The notes: a model not told the origin generated them from the sequence alone. Positions 1 through 7,884 are shown, counted from the stretch's first letter. The stretch is 8,645 nt of DNA from Rhizobium sp. Q54 (GCA_945872035.1 CAMBYA010000081.1:1-8645); one strand, 5' to 3'. Program-made: numbers and translations.

Positions 1-312
1 GAACAGCCGGCATTCGGCCTGATCCAGATACGGGCCGGCGGATCGCTGATCGACCTGGTCGACGTCGATGGCCCGTTGGGGCTCAAGGGCGGCGGCGCGC
101 CGGATGTGGCCGCCCGCAACATGGATCACTTCTGCCTGCGGATCGATCCGTGGGACGAGGCCGCGATCCTCGCCCATCTGGTGGCAGCCGGCGTGACTGT
201 AGGTGAGACGGGCACGCGCTACGGCGCCGAGGGCTATGGCCCATCGATCTACACCAGCGATCCGGAGGGCAACGTGGTCGAGCTCAAGGGTCCGCCCGAT
301 CCAGTGATCTAG
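1..312 (+). CDS. VOC (glyoxalase/bleomycin-resistance fold) family protein, 3' part only
   Basis: The reading frame is open from the first base, so the start lies upstream; 103 codons are visible before the TAG stop. The fragment looks like the second half of a vicinal-oxygen-chelate protein. A strand carrying a visible His (codon 43, in [10 protein letters not shown]) is followed by a helix ([14 protein letters not shown]), and near the end come '[14 protein letters not shown]' and a Glu (codon 94). In this family such His and Glu residues usually bind a divalent metal, and 'DPEGNVVEL' is the typical last-strand signature. The substrate cannot be told: members include lyases, dioxygenases and antibiotic-binding proteins. 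A TTG at 76 could be read as a start, but the frame upstream continues with VOC-like sequence ([17 protein letters not shown]), so that is not the real start. The stop overlaps the secA stop on the other strand. Family assignment is fairly sure; function is unknown. Confidence 0.82.
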   Translation, partial: EQPAFGLIQIRAGGSLIDLVDVDGPLGLKGGGAPDVAARNMDHFCLRIDPWDEAAILAHLVAAGVTVGETGTRYGAEGYGPSIYTSDPEGNVVELKGPPDPVI

Positions 313-3014
313 GCGTTGGCCAGCGCGCCGTGGCAGTGTTTGTACTTCTTGCCTGAGCCGCAGGGGCAGGGCGAGTTGCGTGCCACGCGTCCCCAGGTGT
401 CCGGATCGCTCTTGTTGGCCGCGCGCACGTTGCGCAGCGCATCGAGCGCCATTTCGTTCTCGCCCGTCACAGGATCAAGATGGGTGGGCTGGCCGCGCGG
501 CGGCTCCCGGTAGTCCTCGGCCGGCGGCTCCTCGAACCTCAACTCCACATGCGACATCAGCAGCGTAGTATCCGTGCGGACGCGGCCCATCATGGCCTCG
601 AACATATCGAATGCCTCGCTCTTGTACTCGTTGAGCGGGTCGCGCTGGCCGTAGGCGCGCAGGGTCACGGTCTGGCGCAAATGGTCCAGTTGCAGCAGGT
701 GGTCCTTCCACTGGCTGTCAACTGTTTGCAGCAGCATGTTCTTTTCCAGCCAGTTCATGGCCTTGGGGCCAAACCGTTCTGCCCGTTCGGCCATGAAGGC
801 GTCGACCAGCTTCTGCAGCCGCTCGCCGATCTCGACCTCGCCGATCCCGTCTTCCTGGAGCCACTCGGCAATCGGCGGCTCGATGTTGAAGACGCGGTGG
901 AACTCCACCCGCAGGCCTTCCGTGTCCCACTGCTCGGGGAACGAGCGCGGCGGGATGTGCTGGTGCAACACCTGCAGCAGTGTGTCCTCGCGCATGTCGG
1001 CGATGGTCTCGGAGACGTCCTCGGATTCCATCAGCTCGCGGCGCTGCTCGTAGATCGCCTTGCGCTGGTCGTTCATGACGTCGTCATACTTGAGAAGGTT
1101 CTTGCGGATGTCGAAGTTGCGCGCCTCGACCTTCATCTGCGCCTTCTCGAGCGCCTTGTTGATCCACGGATGGGTGATCGCCTCGCCGTCTTCCAGGCCG
1201 AGGCGCACCAGCATGCTGTCCATGCGCTCGGACCCGAAGATGCGCATCAGGTCGTCTTCCAGCGACAGGTAGAACTTCGAATGACCGGGATCGCCCTGGC
1301 GGCCCGAACGGCCGCGCAACTGGTTGTCGATGCGCCGGCTCTCGTGACGCTCGGTGCCGATGACGTAGAGTCCGCCGGATGCCTTCACCCGGGCCCGCTC
1401 TTCCATCATCTCGGCGGTGATCGAGTCGGTCAGCCGCTTGCGCTCGGCTTCGTCCTCGACACCCTCCAGCTCGGCGGCGATGCGCATCTCGATGTTGCCG
1501 CCCAGCTGGATATCGGTGCCGCGGCCGGCCATGTTGGTGGCGATGGTGACGCCGTTCGCCCGTCCGGCCTGGGCGATGATGTAGGCTTCCTGCTCGTGGT
1601 AGCGGGCATTGAGCACGTTGTGGGTGATCTTGCGCTTTTTCAGCAGTTCGGACAGCAGCTCGGACTTCTCGATGCTGACGGTGCCGACGAGCACCGGCTG
1701 CCCGCGTTTGGTGCATTCCTCGATCTGGGTGATGATCGCGTCGTGCTTCTCGCGCGCCGTCCGGTAGACCTCGTCATTCTCGTCGATGCGCTGCACCGGA
1801 ACGTTGGTGGGTATCTCCACCACGTTCAACCGGTAGATGTCGGCGAACTCCGCCGCTTCGGTCGATGCCGTGCCGGTCATGCCTGAGAGCTTGGGATAGA
1901 GCCGGAAGTAGTTCTGGAAGGTGATCGAGGCCAGCGTCTGGTTCTCGTTCTGGATCCGGACCTTTTCCTTGGCCTCCAGCGCCTGGTGCAGGCCTTCGGA
2001 AAACCGGCGGCCTTCCATCATGCGTCCGGTGAACTCGTCGATGATGATGACCTTGTCGTCCTTGACGATGTAGTCCACGTCGCGGGTGAACATCTTGTGG
2101 GCGCGCAGCGCCTGGTTCACATGGTGCACGATCGACACGTTCTCGATGTCGTACAGGCTGCCGCCCTCGATCAGGCCGGCCTGCTTCAGGATCTGCTCCA
2201 TGTGCTCGGTGCCGCCTTCGGTCAGCACCACCGTCTTGGCCTTCTCGTCCTTCTCGATGTCTTCTTCGGTGAGTTGGTCGATGTATTTGTTGATCGTCCG
2301 GTACAGCTCGGAATTGTCCTCGGTCGGCCCCGAGATGATCAGCGGCGTGCGCGCCTCGTCCACCAGGATGCTGTCGACCTCGTCGACGATGGCGAAGTTG
2401 AACGCCCGCTGCACCATGGCGTCGAGCGAGAACTTCATGTTGTCGCGCAGGTAATCGAAGCCGAATTCGTTGTTGGTGCCATAGGTGATGTCGCAGGAGT
2501 AGGCGTAGCGGCGTTCGTCGTCGTCAAGTCCGTGGACGATGCAGCCGACGTCGAGGCCCAGGAATTTGAAGATCTGGCCCATCCACTTGGAATCGCGGCT
2601 GGCCAGATAGTCGTTCACGGTCACCACATGGACGCCCTTGCCGCCGACGGCATTCAGGTAGGTCGCCAGCGTCGATACCAGCGTCTTGCCCTCGCCGGTG
2701 CGCATCTCGGCGATGCCGCCATCGTGCAGCACCATGCCGCCGATGAGCTGGACGTCGAAATGACGCTGGCCCAATACCCGCCACGCGGCTTCGCGCACCA
2801 CGGCGAACGCCTCGACAAGGAGGCTGTCGAGGGTCGCACCATCGTCGATGCGCTTGCGGAACTCGGCGGTCTTGGCCCGGAGCTGCTCGTCGGTCAGCGC
2901 CTTGATCTGCGGCTCGAGGGCGTTGATCGCCTGCACGCGCGGCGCATACCCCTTGACGATGCGATCATTGGCCGAGCCAAAGAGCCGCTTGGCGAAGTTG
3001 CCTATTCCGAGCAT
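309..3014 (-). CDS. secA: Preprotein translocase ATPase subunit SecA
   Basis: SecA is the cytoplasmic and membrane-peripheral ATPase that drives unfolded preproteins through SecYEG. I place the start at the ATG read from 3014, giving [13 protein letters not shown] and 901 residues, the usual SecA length; a longer frame to 3056 adds 14 unconserved residues. Motifs in order: Walker A GEGKT (107-111), DEVD Walker B (211-214), preprotein cross-linking domain roughly 225-375, GMTGTAS (378-384), [11 protein letters not shown] (492-502), and [13 protein letters not shown] (565-577) with the arginine finger region. The helical scaffold and wing domain follow. The tail carries a zinc site, Cys883-x-Cys885-x8-Cys894-His895, which in the family binds SecB and lipids. 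No frameshift or missing motif is seen. The gene stands alone on its strand, with a good promoter at 3065-3093 and a 44-base leader. The purine stretch AGCAGGG about 7 bases before the ATG may be its ribosome site. Its stop shares CTAG with the convergent VOC gene. Confidence 0.98.
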   Translation of the reverse strand: MLGIGNFAKRLFGSANDRIVKGYAPRVQAINALEPQIKALTDEQLRAKTAEFRKRIDDGATLDSLLVEAFAVVREAAWRVLGQRHFDVQLIGGMVLHDGGIAEMRTGEGKTLVSTLATYLNAVGGKGVHVVTVNDYLASRDSKWMGQIFKFLGLDVGCIVHGLDDDERRYAYSCDITYGTNNEFGFDYLRDNMKFSLDAMVQRAFNFAIVDEVDSILVDEARTPLIISGPTEDNSELYRTINKYIDQLTEEDIEKDEKAKTVVLTEGGTEHMEQILKQAGLIEGGSLYDIENVSIVHHVNQALRAHKMFTRDVDYIVKDDKVIIIDEFTGRMMEGRRFSEGLHQALEAKEKVRIQNENQTLASITFQNYFRLYPKLSGMTGTASTEAAEFADIYRLNVVEIPTNVPVQRIDENDEVYRTAREKHDAIITQIEECTKRGQPVLVGTVSIEKSELLSELLKKRKITHNVLNARYHEQEAYIIAQAGRANGVTIATNMAGRGTDIQLGGNIEMRIAAELEGVEDEAERKRLTDSITAEMMEERARVKASGGLYVIGTERHESRRIDNQLRGRSGRQGDPGHSKFYLSLEDDLMRIFGSERMDSMLVRLGLEDGEAITHPWINKALEKAQMKVEARNFDIRKNLLKYDDVMNDQRKAIYEQRRELMESEDVSETIADMREDTLLQVLHQHIPPRSFPEQWDTEGLRVEFHRVFNIEPPIAEWLQEDGIGEVEIGERLQKLVDAFMAERAERFGPKAMNWLEKNMLLQTVDSQWKDHLLQLDHLRQTVTLRAYGQRDPLNEYKSEAFDMFEAMMGRVRTDTTLLMSHVELRFEEPPAEDYREPPRGQPTHLDPVTGENEMALDALRNVRAANKSDPDTWGRVARNSPCPCGSGKKYKHCHGALANA

Positions 3015-3030
3015 GCAAAACCCTGCTTTC

Positions 3031-3049
3031 TCGCCCAATGAAGGGGCGA
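3031..3049 (-). other. Small hairpin in the secA leader
   Basis: TCGCCC (3031-3036) and GGGCGA (3044-3049) form a perfect 6-bp stem with a 7-base loop. If secA transcription starts near 3058, this hairpin fills the middle of the leader and ends about 16 bases before the start codon, just ahead of the presumed ribosome site. It lacks a following T run, so it is not an intrinsic terminator. It could shape ribosome access or be incidental in GC-rich DNA. Confidence 0.3.
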
Positions 3050-3064
3050 CCCACACATCGGGGA

Positions 3065-3093
3065 CACATAAGACCGGTATAGGGTGATGTCAA
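3065..3093 (-). promoter_or_regulatory. Predicted sigma-70 type promoter of secA
   Basis: On the minus strand a perfect TTGACA -35 box (3093-3088) is followed, after 17 bases, by TATGTG (3070-3065), which matches TATAAT in its first three bases. Alphaproteobacterial housekeeping promoters commonly keep a strong -35 and a loose -10. Transcription would start near 3058, giving a leader of about 44 bases before the secA ATG. The -35 box lies in the loop of the inverted repeat at 3074-3108, and that repeat's left arm fills most of the spacer. This is a reading by eye, with no experimental support. Confidence 0.55.
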
Positions 3094-3108
3094 TGAACCC
3101 TATGCCGG
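3074..3108. repeat. Inverted repeat (12-bp arms) over the secA promoter, possible operator
   Basis: CCGGTATAGGGT (3074-3085) is the reverse complement of ACCCTATGCCGG (3097-3108) at 11 of 12 positions, with an 11-base spacer (3086-3096). The one mismatch would be a G-U pair in RNA. The repeat sits between two divergent genes and surrounds the secA -35 hexamer. A dimeric regulator bound here could control secA, the divergent cluster, or both. It is not followed by a T run and is far from any stop codon, so a terminator is unlikely. I do not recognise it as a known operator. Confidence 0.5.
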
Positions 3109-3122
3109 CCGGTTATCTGGAT

Positions 3123-3151
3123 TTGAAGGTAACGACGGATACATGCAAAAT
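3123..3151 (+). promoter_or_regulatory. Possible promoter for the membrane protein and argJ cluster
   Basis: TTGAAG (3123-3128), a 17-base spacer and CAAAAT (3146-3151) match the sigma-70 consensus at four of six bases in each box. Transcription would begin near 3158, about 27 bases before the ATG at 3185. A clear ribosome site, AAGGGAG (3172-3178), lies six bases before that ATG. The ribosome site is convincing; the promoter boxes are only moderate. Confidence 0.35.
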
Positions 3152-3184
3152 GTTCGTGTCCAACAAGGGGCAAGGGAGCCACAC

Positions 3185-3550
3185 ATGAGTGACAATCTGA
3201 ACGCGCCTCAAGCCACCAGTTCGACGGATATGACCCTGGTCGCCTACATCTGCTACGCGGCCGCCGTCGTGGTCGGCGTATCGGGGATTGTCGGCGTCGT
3301 GATCGCCTACATCCAGCGACCCCAGGACGCCGGGACCTGGAAGGAAAGTCACGACACGTGGCTTATCCGGACCTTCTGGCTCTGGCTGGCGGGGGCCGCG
3401 ATCGGCTGGATTCTGGTGCCGGCTTTCGGCCTCGGCATTCTGGTGCTCATCGCCGTCTACATCTGGTACATCGTCCGGCTGGTGAAAGGCTGGATGGCCT
3501 ATGATAAGAAGCAGCCCATCGCCAAGCCCGACGATCTGCTTTTCGGCTGA
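3185..3550 (+). CDS. Small COG3671/DUF4870-like integral membrane protein
   Basis: This is a 121-residue protein. The start at 3185 is chosen over an in-frame ATG at 3143 because AAGGGAG sits six bases upstream. A polar N-terminus (about 1-16) is followed by three likely membrane segments, near 18-43, 62-80 and 81-100, and a charged C-terminus. The loop after the first segment reads YIQRPQDAGTWKESHDTW, then IRTFW. This matches my memory of the COG3671 family pattern, in which a 'Y-x-K/R' then 'GTWxESHxxWxIRTFW' motif links helices one and two. The family has no established function. The gene has its own ribosome site and ends 50 bases before argJ, so it may be first in the argJ transcript. 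In related genomes I recall a parvulin-type isomerase at this position between secA and argJ. Family confidence is good; role unknown. Confidence 0.8.
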   Translation: MSDNLNAPQATSSTDMTLVAYICYAAAVVVGVSGIVGVVIAYIQRPQDAGTWKESHDTWLIRTFWLWLAGAAIGWILVPAFGLGILVLIAVYIWYIVRLVKGWMAYDKKQPIAKPDDLLFG

Positions 3551-3600
3551 GAGCGGGCGCCGGACCGCGAAACGGCAAACACGATACTGGAGTTGCACGA

Positions 3601-4832
<1,232 letters not shown>

Positions 4833-4836
<4 letters not shown>

Positions 4837-5369
4837 TCGCCTTACGCCGCCGCATCGAGACCGACCGTCTCCTGCTGAGGCCGTACAAGCGCTCTGACCT
4901 GCCGTTTATTCCCGCGCTGATCGGCGACTGGGAAGTGACGCGCTGGCTGTCGCGCGCGCCCTATCCCTACACCGACAAGGATGCACGCGACTGGCTCGGC
5001 ATCTCGCGGCGCATCCGCTGGTGGCGTCGCGGGCTCCCTTATGTGGTGATCCGGCGCGAGGACGGGGCCGTGATGGGCGGCGTCGGCGTGAGCTTCGACG
5101 ACAACGAGGTCGGCTACTGGCTGGGCCAGAGGTTCTGGGGAAATGGCTATGCAACGGAGGCGGTTATGGGAATTTCCGAATGTGCTTTCTTGCATTATGG
5201 ACTCCGCCATCTGTGGGCCGGCGTGATGCAGGGGAACGACCGCTCGTGCCGGGTGCTGGAGAAAGCCGGCTTCGAATGGAAGGGCATGCGCCGCTACCGG
5301 CTGCGTGACGGCGAGGGCGACGTGCATCATTACCGGCTGGAACGCGACTCCTGGAGCTTCGCCCCATGA
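4833..5369 (+). CDS. GNAT N-acetyltransferase, RimJ/RimL-like
   Basis: This is a 178-residue acetyl-CoA dependent acetyltransferase of the RimJ/RimL (Acetyltransf_3) type. It begins IETDRLLLRPYKRSDL (about 8-23), the standard opening of that group. The acetyl-CoA binding motif is seen at QRFWGNGYATEAV (99-111), followed by the C-terminal 'N-x-x-S-x-x-V-L-E-K-A-G-F' signature (135-147). The substrate is unknown; it need not be a ribosomal protein. I choose TTG at 4833 as the start because it overlaps the argJ stop as TTGA and the conserved fold begins just after. An alternative GTG at 4779 would add 18 unconserved residues overlapping argJ. No Shine-Dalgarno sequence is visible before the TTG, so translation probably relies on ribosomes ending argJ. 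It ends in an ATGA overlap with the Nudix gene. Family is sure; exact start is probable. Confidence 0.9.
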
Positions 5370-5776
5370 GCGAGCCGAAACCGATCGTTCTGGTCGCCGC
5401 GGTGGCGCTGGTGGATGTGGACGGCCGCGTGCTGATCGCCCAGCGGCCCGAGGGCAAGTCGATGGCCGGGTTGTGGGAATTCCCCGGCGGCAAGGTCGAG
5501 CCCGGCGAAACGCCCGAGGCGGCGCTGATCCGCGAGCTGGAGGAAGAACTGGGCATCCAGACCTGGGCGAGCTGCCTGGCGCCGTTCACCTTCGCCTCGC
5601 ACACCTACGAGAGCTTCCACCTGCTGATGCCGCTGTTCGTCTGCCGCAAATGGGAGGGGACCGCCATGCCCCGCGAGCACACGGCGCTGAAGTGGGTGCG
5701 CGCCGCCCGGCTGTCGGACTATCCCATGCCGCCCGCCGACGTGCCGCTGGTGGCCATGCTGAGGGATCTGTTGTGA
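5366..5776 (+). CDS. mutT: MutT-type Nudix hydrolase (probable 8-oxo-dGTP diphosphatase)
   Basis: At 136 residues this is close to the size of classical MutT. The full Nudix box G-x5-E-x7-R-E-U-x-E-E-x-G-U is present from Gly42 to Ile64, with Glu48, Arg56, Glu57, Glu60 and Glu61 as the expected metal and catalytic residues. Around it are the MutT hallmarks LIAQRPEGKSMAGLWEFPGG (23-42) and a C-terminal 'ALKWV' (107-111). The protein should hydrolyse oxidised nucleoside triphosphates such as 8-oxo-dGTP and prevent A:T to C:G changes, acting in the cytoplasm. Its ATG overlaps the GNAT stop (ATGA), and GGAG (5353-5356) lies nine bases upstream inside the GNAT gene. Its own stop overlaps the GTG of the next gene. 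The family is certain. The specific MutT role is likely but not proven, since Nudix paralogs differ in substrate. Confidence 0.93.
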   Translation: MSEPKPIVLVAAVALVDVDGRVLIAQRPEGKSMAGLWEFPGGKVEPGETPEAALIRELEEELGIQTWASCLAPFTFASHTYESFHLLMPLFVCRKWEGTAMPREHTALKWVRAARLSDYPMPPADVPLVAMLRDLL

Positions 5777-6405
5777 CGCCGTGGCGCTGGCTTGTCCGCC
5801 TGCTGGGCGGCATCGCCGGCGCCGTGTTGCTCTACTGGTTTGTCGCCGCCGTTGCGATGCTCGTCCCGGTCAACAGGGGTTTCACGCAAACACCTGACGG
5901 CATAGGGATATTCCTGTCCTCGAACGGCGTCCACGTCGACCTTGCCGTACCGGTCGCCAACACCCTCAAGGACTGGAGGACGGAAGGGCTGGTGACGTTG
6001 CCGGACACGACCTATCTCGCGTTCGGATGGGGCGAACGGGATTTTTACCTGAAGACCCCGACCTGGGCGGATTTTCGCGTCACCATCGGCGTGAATTCGC
6101 TGCTGTGGCGGCCGACGCTGATGCATGTCAGCGAACTGAGGTCCCCGCGCCGGGATGCGGTCCGGCTCGTCATATCGGAAGCACAGTACGCGCGGCTCGT
6201 TCGCGCCATCAGGGCGGGGTTCGCACCCGGCCCGGTACGGATATTGCCCGGAAAGGGTTACGGCGCCAGAGACAATTTCTATGAAGGGGCAGGGGTTTAC
6301 AGCATGTTCATGACATGCAACCAGTGGACGAACCGCGCGCTTGCCGAAGCCGGCATACGCGCGGTGGTCTGGTCCCCACTGCCGTCGGGCGTGATGCGCC
6401 GCTAG
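5773..6405 (+). CDS. DUF2459 (TIGR02117-like) membrane-anchored protein
   Basis: This 210-residue protein starts at GTG 5773, inside the mutT stop (GTGA), with GAGGG (5761-5765) seven bases upstream. The frame is open much further upstream, but that part is shadow sequence of the GNAT and Nudix genes. A basic N-terminus (TPWRWLVR) leads into one hydrophobic segment, about 9-31, with the rest probably periplasmic. Conserved-looking blocks are SSNGVHVDLAVP (49-60, His54), FGWGERDFYL (84-93) and MFMTCNQWTNRALAEAG (178-194, Cys182). These match my memory of DUF2459 ('SNGVHTDL', 'GWGDRGFY', 'NTCNxWTNRAL'), first noted near urease genes in some species; no urease gene is here. The function is unknown. 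The spaced His and Cys with a following Trp could be catalytic residues of a papain-like fold, which is inference only. The stop shares CTAG with the convergent gene. Family assignment is good. Confidence 0.83.
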   Translation: MTPWRWLVRLLGGIAGAVLLYWFVAAVAMLVPVNRGFTQTPDGIGIFLSSNGVHVDLAVPVANTLKDWRTEGLVTLPDTTYLAFGWGERDFYLKTPTWADFRVTIGVNSLLWRPTLMHVSELRSPRRDAVRLVISEAQYARLVRAIRAGFAPGPVRILPGKGYGARDNFYEGAGVYSMFMTCNQWTNRALAEAGIRAVVWSPLPSGVMRR

Positions 6406-6875
6406 CTGGTCAGCGCCGGTTTGCCGATATCGAGAGGCTCCAGGTGCTTGGCCAGGTCGGCTTCGGGAATGTTGGTGAGATCCTTGCTCAACTCCGCGCG
6501 CAAGCGGGCGGCGATGTGGCCGTTGGACAGCTTGCGGATTTCACCCAGCGTCCGCGGCGCGGCCACGAGGAACAGGTCATCGAACTTGCCGTCCAGGGCG
6601 GCCGCGTCGAGATAATCGACCAGGTCCTTGACGAACTTGTATTTTTCGACGTTCTGCGGATTGCTGTGGGACTCCATGCTGGACCGCCGGGGCCCGGCGC
6701 TGGAGAAACTCCGGCCTGGCCTGTCGGTGACGAGATCATGGGTCAGCCGGCGGGCCGCCTCGGAATCAAGCTCATGCACCAGCTCGAGTTTCAGTCCGGA
6801 ACCGGAAGTCGAATAGATCCTCGCCTTGGCACTGTCCGCGATCGCGATCCAGGACTTGATCTTCTTTCCATGCAT
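6402..6875 (-). CDS. 'Host attachment protein' family (COG5622-like)
   Basis: This 157-residue soluble protein shows no signal peptide or membrane segment. It opens with KSWIAIADSAKARIY (7-21) and continues with a Leu-Val-His-Glu-Leu strand (31-36) and DLVTDRPGRSFSS (47-59). A variable Ser/Arg-rich linker (60-73), KFVKDLVDYLDAAALDGKFD (80-99), DLFLVAAPRTLGEIR (100-114) and the ending ELSKDLTNI (128-136) follow. This order fits the family annotated as 'protein required for attachment to host cells', named from Agrobacterium work. The pattern of an N-terminal 'W-x-x-x-A-D' strand and a later 'LVAxPRxLG' strand is also like the bacterial relatives of eRF1/Pelota domains, so the attachment label may be misleading. 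The ATG at 6875 has AGGT (6884-6881) five bases upstream. It lies 47 bases after the methyltransferase stop on the same strand, possibly in one transcript. Function is unproven. Confidence 0.8.
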   Translation of the reverse strand: MHGKKIKSWIAIADSAKARIYSTSGSGLKLELVHELDSEAARRLTHDLVTDRPGRSFSSAGPRRSSMESHSNPQNVEKYKFVKDLVDYLDAAALDGKFDDLFLVAAPRTLGEIRKLSNGHIAARLRAELSKDLTNIPEADLAKHLEPLDIGKPALTS

Positions 6876-6905
6876 GTCGCACCTAACCCTTTGTCGTTGC
6901 TACTA

Positions 6906-6924
6906 AACGTACATCGGTACCGTT
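6906..6924 (-). other. Weak hairpin at the methyltransferase stop codon
   Basis: AACGTAC (6906-6912) pairs with GTACCGTT (6917-6924), with a four-base loop and one bulged C (6921), giving seven base pairs. It overlaps the TAA stop at 6925-6923. Only a short T run follows on the minus strand, so it is at best a weak terminator or processing site between the methyltransferase and the host-attachment gene. It may be chance. The rest of the 47-base gap holds only the downstream ribosome site. Confidence 0.2.
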
Positions 6925-7846
6925 AGGGGCGCTTCCTGGGCCGGGGTGAGGTTTTTTCCCCGGTCGAGCGTTCTTCGGTGCCCAGGACCTGGGCAAGCCG
7001 CATTGTAGCACTGCCGGGCGCCAGTGGCTTCTGCTGACTTTCGTGCGGCGCCCAGCCGGTCAGGTAGACGATGTCGAACGTGGCCGGGATGCGGCCGTCA
7101 GGGCGGGCATACAGGTCGTGATAGGCCTCGATGGCCGCGACCAGGGTCCGCCGCTTCAACGGTGCCTTATGCCGCTCGATCACCGCATTGGCTTCGGCCA
7201 TTCCCCGCAGGTCACGCATCAGGCTGAAGGCGTCCGCGTAGTCCACGGTGATCCTCTCGACGTCAGCCACTGGCAGGGCGAAGCCCGCCCGTTGCAGCAA
7301 GCCGCCAGCGTCCCGGATATCGGCAAAGGGAGAAACCCGCGGCGCCACTCCCGGTTCCAAGGCCAGTTCGGCGTGCATCATCGCCTGGCGCAGTTCGGTC
7401 AGCGTGTCGCCGCCCAGCATGGCGGCCAGGAACAGGCCGTCGGGCTTGAGGGCGCGGTTGAGCTGGATCAGCGCGCCCGGCAGGTCGTTCACCCAGTGCA
7501 GCGACAGCGCCGACACCGCCAGATTGAACGCCTCCCCGGCGAACGGCAGCAGTTCCTCGTCGGCGGCGACCCGCGACCCGGATGCCTGCGCCACCATCCG
7601 GGGGGACAGATCGACAGAAACCAGCGTTTCCACATCCGGCCGTGCTGCCAGCAGGCGGCCCAGCGCGCCGGTGTGGCAACCAAGGTCGAGCGCGGCGGGG
7701 AACTGGCGATTGATGTCGAGCAGCCGGTCGGCAATGCGGTCGGCGACCTCGGCCTTGAGGAAGTCGAACCCGGCGAACCCGGCCGCCTTCTGGTCACGGC
7801 GCTGCCGCACGAGGCGGCGATCAAAGATCTCCATGGCGGTGCTCAT
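6923..7846 (-). CDS. SAM-dependent methyltransferase-fold protein, NDUFAF5/BioC-like
   Basis: This 307-residue protein has a class I methyltransferase fold. It begins MEIFDRRLVRQRRDQ (5-19), then has the SAM-binding motif I ALDLGCHTG (52-60), an acidic residue closing strand two (SVDLSP, Asp79), LLPFAGEAFNLAVSALSLHW (99-118), and LKPDGLFLAAMLGGDTLTEL (133-152). The C-terminal half carries PRVSPFADIRDAGGLLQRAGF (169-189), SLMRDLRGMAEAN (208-220) and TGWAPHESQQKPLAPGSA (263-280). This combination is what I remember for alphaproteobacterial relatives of NDUFAF5, the mitochondrial complex I assembly factor that hydroxylates an arginine of NDUFS7. BioC-type malonyl-ACP methyltransferases share the N-terminal part. 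The extreme C-terminus is basic (PRPRKRP). The start is either Met1 (7846) or Met5 (7834); neither has a clear ribosome site. It is divergent from comF across 53 bases. Fold is sure; complex I role is inference. Confidence 0.85.
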   Translation of the reverse strand: MSTAMEIFDRRLVRQRRDQKAAGFAGFDFLKAEVADRIADRLLDINRQFPAALDLGCHTGALGRLLAARPDVETLVSVDLSPRMVAQASGSRVAADEELLPFAGEAFNLAVSALSLHWVNDLPGALIQLNRALKPDGLFLAAMLGGDTLTELRQAMMHAELALEPGVAPRVSPFADIRDAGGLLQRAGFALPVADVERITVDYADAFSLMRDLRGMAEANAVIERHKAPLKRRTLVAAIEAYHDLYARPDGRIPATFDIVYLTGWAPHESQQKPLAPGSATMRLAQVLGTEERSTGEKTSPRPRKRP

Positions 7847-7884
7847 GAAGGCTATATGGCATGCCTAGCGTCACCCGGAAAGTC

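Noticed and set aside
480..1886. Open frame of 468 codons on the plus strand opposite secA
   Set aside because: It is the antisense shadow of secA, which is intact with all its motifs. High GC removes stop codons from the opposite frame, and the translation is rich in His, Leu, Asp and Val without any recognisable domain.
1986..3041. Open frame of 351 codons on the plus strand opposite the secA N-terminal half
   Set aside because: Same antisense effect of secA codon use; no family resemblance and no ribosome site judged convincing.
3143..3184. Upstream ATG for the COG3671-like protein
   Set aside because: It adds 14 unconserved residues, lacks a ribosome site, and would overlap the likely -10 region. 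The ATG at 3185 has AAGGGAG six bases upstream.
3553..3568. GCGG...CCGC pairing between the COG3671-like gene and argJ, considered as a terminator
   Set aside because: Only four base pairs with an eight-base loop and no T run; expected by chance in GC-rich DNA.
5305..5772. Upstream extension of the DUF2459 frame by 156 codons
   Set aside because: It overlaps the whole mutT gene and the end of the GNAT gene, and its translation is Arg/Gly/Ala-rich shadow sequence. The GTG at 5773 with GAGGG upstream is a far better start.
7858..7865. Palindrome GGCATGCC considered as an operator in its own right
   Set aside because: Eight bases, flanks not symmetrical, and such short GC-rich palindromes are common. 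Kept only as a note in the divergent-gap finding.
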